Positions 37,116-38,535 of a stretch of 38,535 nucleotides of DNA are shown one piece after another. How positions within the stretch are numbered: the stretch's first letter is position 1; each line of letters starts with the position of its first letter. Below the pieces are notes generated by a model. It worked only from the letters and a program-made list of their open reading frames with translations, did no database searches and was not told the DNA's origin. This stretch comes from CAKRPJ01 sp934376955 (lineage in GTDB: Bacteria; Bacillota; Clostridia; Lachnospirales; Lachnospiraceae), in contig CAKRPJ010000023.1 in assembly GCA_934376955.1 (NCBI GenBank), positions 1 through 38,535 of the forward strand, read 5' to 3'. The position numbers and the translations under genes are program-made.

Positions 37116-37529
37116 ATGCCAAACGTGCGACCACTGAACAAAAAGAAATATGGGATAAGCAAATACGCATTCGGAACGGCATACTCATATTGTCTGCAAT
37201 ATCCGGAATGGAGAGAGGAGCTGGGCAGCAGGACATCAACCGTCAAGAGTCCTCAGATAACCGGAATGCCAGGGGCGCACAGTGGCAGTGATGCAACAGC
37301 CAACCTGGCAGAGCGCAGAGTAGAGTTGCGTGAGAAGATGCAGAAAGTTGAGGATACAGTCAGGGAGGCGGTAGGGGACAATAAGAGCCTATATGAGTAT
37401 CTGCTGGAATATGTGACAACGGAGGGAGCAACGTTTCACTGGATGAAGCAGAAAGGGATACCATGTGAGAGGACATATTTCTATGAGGTCAGAAGATATT
37501 TCTATTACCTCATGGCAAAGCGGATCTGA
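37116..37529 (+). CDS. Probable late-gene regulator, ArpU/RinA-like
   Basis: The 137-aa protein sits at the end of the early operon just before the late leader and HNH-terminase genes, the usual spot for ArpU/RinA-type activators. It has a Tyr/Trp-rich start (Y-A-F-G-T-A-Y-S-Y-C-L-Q-Y-P-E-W) and a C-terminal helix-turn-helix-like stretch with C-E-R-T-Y-F-Y-E-V-R-R-Y-F-Y-Y-L. Known activators of this class end with a similar sigma-region-4-like helix. It should switch on packaging and structural genes. Confidence 0.65.
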   Translation: MPNVRPLNKKKYGISKYAFGTAYSYCLQYPEWREELGSRTSTVKSPQITGMPGAHSGSDATANLAERRVELREKMQKVEDTVREAVGDNKSLYEYLLEYVTTEGATFHWMKQKGIPCERTYFYEVRRYFYYLMAKRI

Positions 37530-37572
37530 AAGTGCGGTACTCACAGGACAACTTTTATGTTATATTGATAAG

Positions 37573-37590
37573 GTCCAAAAGATGAGAACC
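37573..37590 (+). promoter_or_regulatory. Hairpin in the late leader
   Basis: TGAGAA-CCAAGA-TTCTCA, 30 bases before the terminator stem at 37620. A -10-like TATATT is at 37561-37566. Together these suggest a short late leader RNA. Confidence 0.4.
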
Positions 37591-37619
37591 AAGATTCTCA
37601 GACATTATCCCTCACAAAG

Positions 37620-37644
37620 GCTCCGGAAAACCCGGAGCTTTTTT
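37620..37644 (+). terminator. Rho-independent terminator before the HNH gene
   Basis: GCTCCGG-AAAAC-CCGGAGC followed by six T. It either ends the early operon or, since a possible promoter lies upstream, acts as an attenuator for late transcription. Confidence 0.9.
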
Positions 37645-37657
37645 CGTTGGAGGAGAC

Positions 37658-37999
37658 ATGACACAAGAACAGATTGATTATGTGAAAAAGTGCATCAGAG
37701 AGGACATTCACAGATTCTACGTGTGGGGACCGTGGAAGAAAGTACGCAGAGAGGTTCTGCAGATGGATCATGGAGAGTGCCAGAGATGCAAGGCAAAGAA
37801 GATATACACGAAAGCTACGACAGTGCATCATGTGAACTATGTCAAGAAACATCCGGACATGGCTCTGGAGATATGGTATGAGTGGCATGGTGTACGAAAA
37901 AGGAACCTGGTCAGTCTGTGCCATGACTGCCATGAGGCAGTGCATGGATACAGGAAACCAGAGAAGAAAGAAACTCTGACAGAGGAAAGGTGGGATTGA
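37658..37999 (+). CDS. HNH endonuclease of the packaging module
   Basis: The 113-aa protein has the HNH pattern: C-Q-R-C, T-T-V-H-H-V-N-Y-V-K, N-L-V-S-L-C-H-D-C-H-E-A-V-H-G. It begins F-Y-V-W-G-P-W-K-K-V-R-R-E-V-L. Small HNH proteins next to terminase are needed with TerS and TerL for cos cleavage in HK97-like phages. ATG 37658 follows TGGAGGAG. On a circular map it is about 0.9 kb before terS. Confidence 0.9.
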   Translation: MTQEQIDYVKKCIREDIHRFYVWGPWKKVRREVLQMDHGECQRCKAKKIYTKATTVHHVNYVKKHPDMALEIWYEWHGVRKRNLVSLCHDCHEAVHGYRKPEKKETLTEERWD

Positions 38000-38000
38000 T

Positions 38001-38291
38001 ATGGCAAGGACAAGCGATACAGCAGATTATATGGTTACGCAATGCCAGGCGTGCGGAATGCTGAATGTGATACCGAGAGAGTATCCAGACGGTCGAGTGT
38101 GTGCGGATTGTTCCGGAGGGCCATTGATGCCGATGGGATACGCAATACTGCAGGAGAGACCAACGAGCAGAATCACGGTGCAGGTAGATGTGGAACGTGA
38201 CCAGTTAGACAGATTGATTGATGATGTGGCAGCAGTCAATGAAACTGTGGACGGAATCATTCAGAAGATAGGAAAAATAAAAGAGGGATAA
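38001..38291 (+). CDS. Zinc-ribbon protein, function unknown
   Basis: The 96-aa product has C-Q-A-C near residue 15 and C-A-D-C near residue 34, a likely zinc knuckle or ribbon, then a helix-rich end (V-E-R-D-Q-L-D-R-L-I-D-D-V). ATG 38001 follows GAAAGGTGG. It lies between the HNH gene and the terminase in the circular order and may help packaging or regulation; this is inferred from place only. Confidence 0.6.
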   Translation: MARTSDTADYMVTQCQACGMLNVIPREYPDGRVCADCSGGPLMPMGYAILQERPTSRITVQVDVERDQLDRLIDDVAAVNETVDGIIQKIGKIKEG

Positions 38292-38292
38292 C

Positions 38293-38505
38293 ATGAAGCA
38301 GGAACAGATCATCAAATGCGGAGGACAAAAGATAAAGGTATTCAACTGTGATCCGGAAAAGAATACGCAATGTGACAAAGAGTTCTGTATGCATAATATA
38401 AATGCGATAGACGGGCTGTGCAATCACACAACGAATCCGGATTTTGCTCTGGAAATTGGACAGAAAGCACAGAAAAAAGCGTATACCCCCGGTCGAAAAA
38501 ATTAG
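38293..38505 (+). CDS. Small Cys-containing protein, function unknown
   Basis: The 70-aa product M-K-Q-E-Q-I-I-K-C-G-G-Q-K-I-K-V-F-N-C has C-D-K-E-F-C-M-H and L-C-N-H, spaced like a small metal site. ATG 38293 lies one base after the previous stop, behind AGAGGG. It is the last gene before the window end and the packaging site. The family is unknown, though small C-D-x-x-x-C-M-x-N proteins precede terminase in related phages. Confidence 0.6.
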   Translation: MKQEQIIKCGGQKIKVFNCDPEKNTQCDKEFCMHNINAIDGLCNHTTNPDFALEIGQKAQKKAYTPGRKN

Positions 38506-38521
38506 CGTTTTAATTTCGACC
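38491..38521. repeat. Inverted repeat near the genome end (possible cos-region element)
   Basis: GGTCGAAA (38491-38498) and TTTCGACC (38514-38521) pair across a 15-base gap containing TTAGCGTTTT. It lies 14 bases from the window end and, on a circular map, 65 bases before the terS start, so it may be a terminase binding element or a terminator. Confidence 0.45.
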
Positions 38522-38535
38522 ACGGAGACCGGTGG

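Noticed and set aside
1..38535. Integrated prophage with host flanks
   Set aside because: No host-like genes are seen at either end, the ends fall in the packaging module, and attP is intact.

Overview
This window reads as one complete genome of a temperate, long-tailed (siphovirus-type) double-stranded DNA phage of a low-to-mid-GC Firmicute, most likely a gut Clostridia/Lachnospiraceae host. The host call is an inference from strong AGGAGG ribosome sites, frequent TTG/GTG starts, the phi13-type tail protein and the serine integrase. The sequence opens 51 bases before the small terminase gene and closes after the genes that normally precede terminase. It carries an uninterrupted symmetric attP-like site beside the integrase and no host flanks, so it looks like the virion or circular form opened near its packaging (cos) site, not an integrated prophage.

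Layout, left to right. (1) 52-8094: packaging and head (P27-type small terminase, large terminase, portal, ClpP-type protease, HK97-fold capsid with a C-terminal cadherin-like domain), connectors, tail tube, and a tail-assembly chaperone pair joined by a -1 frameshift at A AAA AAC. (2) 8109-15924: tape measure, distal tail protein, Tal-type tip protein and two small genes. (3) 15927-19851: a complete diversity-generating retroelement (DGR): a 769-aa receptor-binding protein ending in a variable repeat (VR), an intergenic template repeat (TR), a structured spacer RNA and a DGR-type reverse transcriptase. Over 96 bases VR and TR differ at 12 positions, and every one is an adenine in TR. (4) 19799-22999: small tail-end genes, two holin-like proteins, a terminator and a two-enzyme endolysin. 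(5) 23022-25374, leftward: terminator, attP, large serine recombinase, a candidate small RNA, a small gene and a CI-like repressor. (6) 25405-38505: divergent repressor/early promoters with repeated operators, a Cro-like gene and a long rightward early operon. That operon holds a HUH-type Rep protein, an RNase H-like protein, a PcfJ-like protein, SSB, an ASCH protein, a LexA-like HTH protein, many small unknowns, an ArpU/RinA-like late regulator, a terminator-bearing leader and an HNH nuclease that leads back into terminase.

How it works together: the CI/Cro switch chooses between integration through the serine recombinase and the early operon. Rep plus SSB are the only recognisable replication proteins (no helicase, primase or polymerase is seen), so replication may be plasmid-like. 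The ArpU-like protein probably turns on the HNH-terminase-head-tail-lysis operon. The DGR rewrites the tip of the receptor-binding protein to change host range.

The most notable items are the DGR, which has no recognisable avd gene and whose template is followed by about 220 bases of foldable RNA; a dense RNA-like structure at 26787-26890; a promoter-terminator small RNA candidate beside the integrase; a basic gene nested inside the acidic tail of another gene; and a DUF551-type gene split by an in-frame amber codon.
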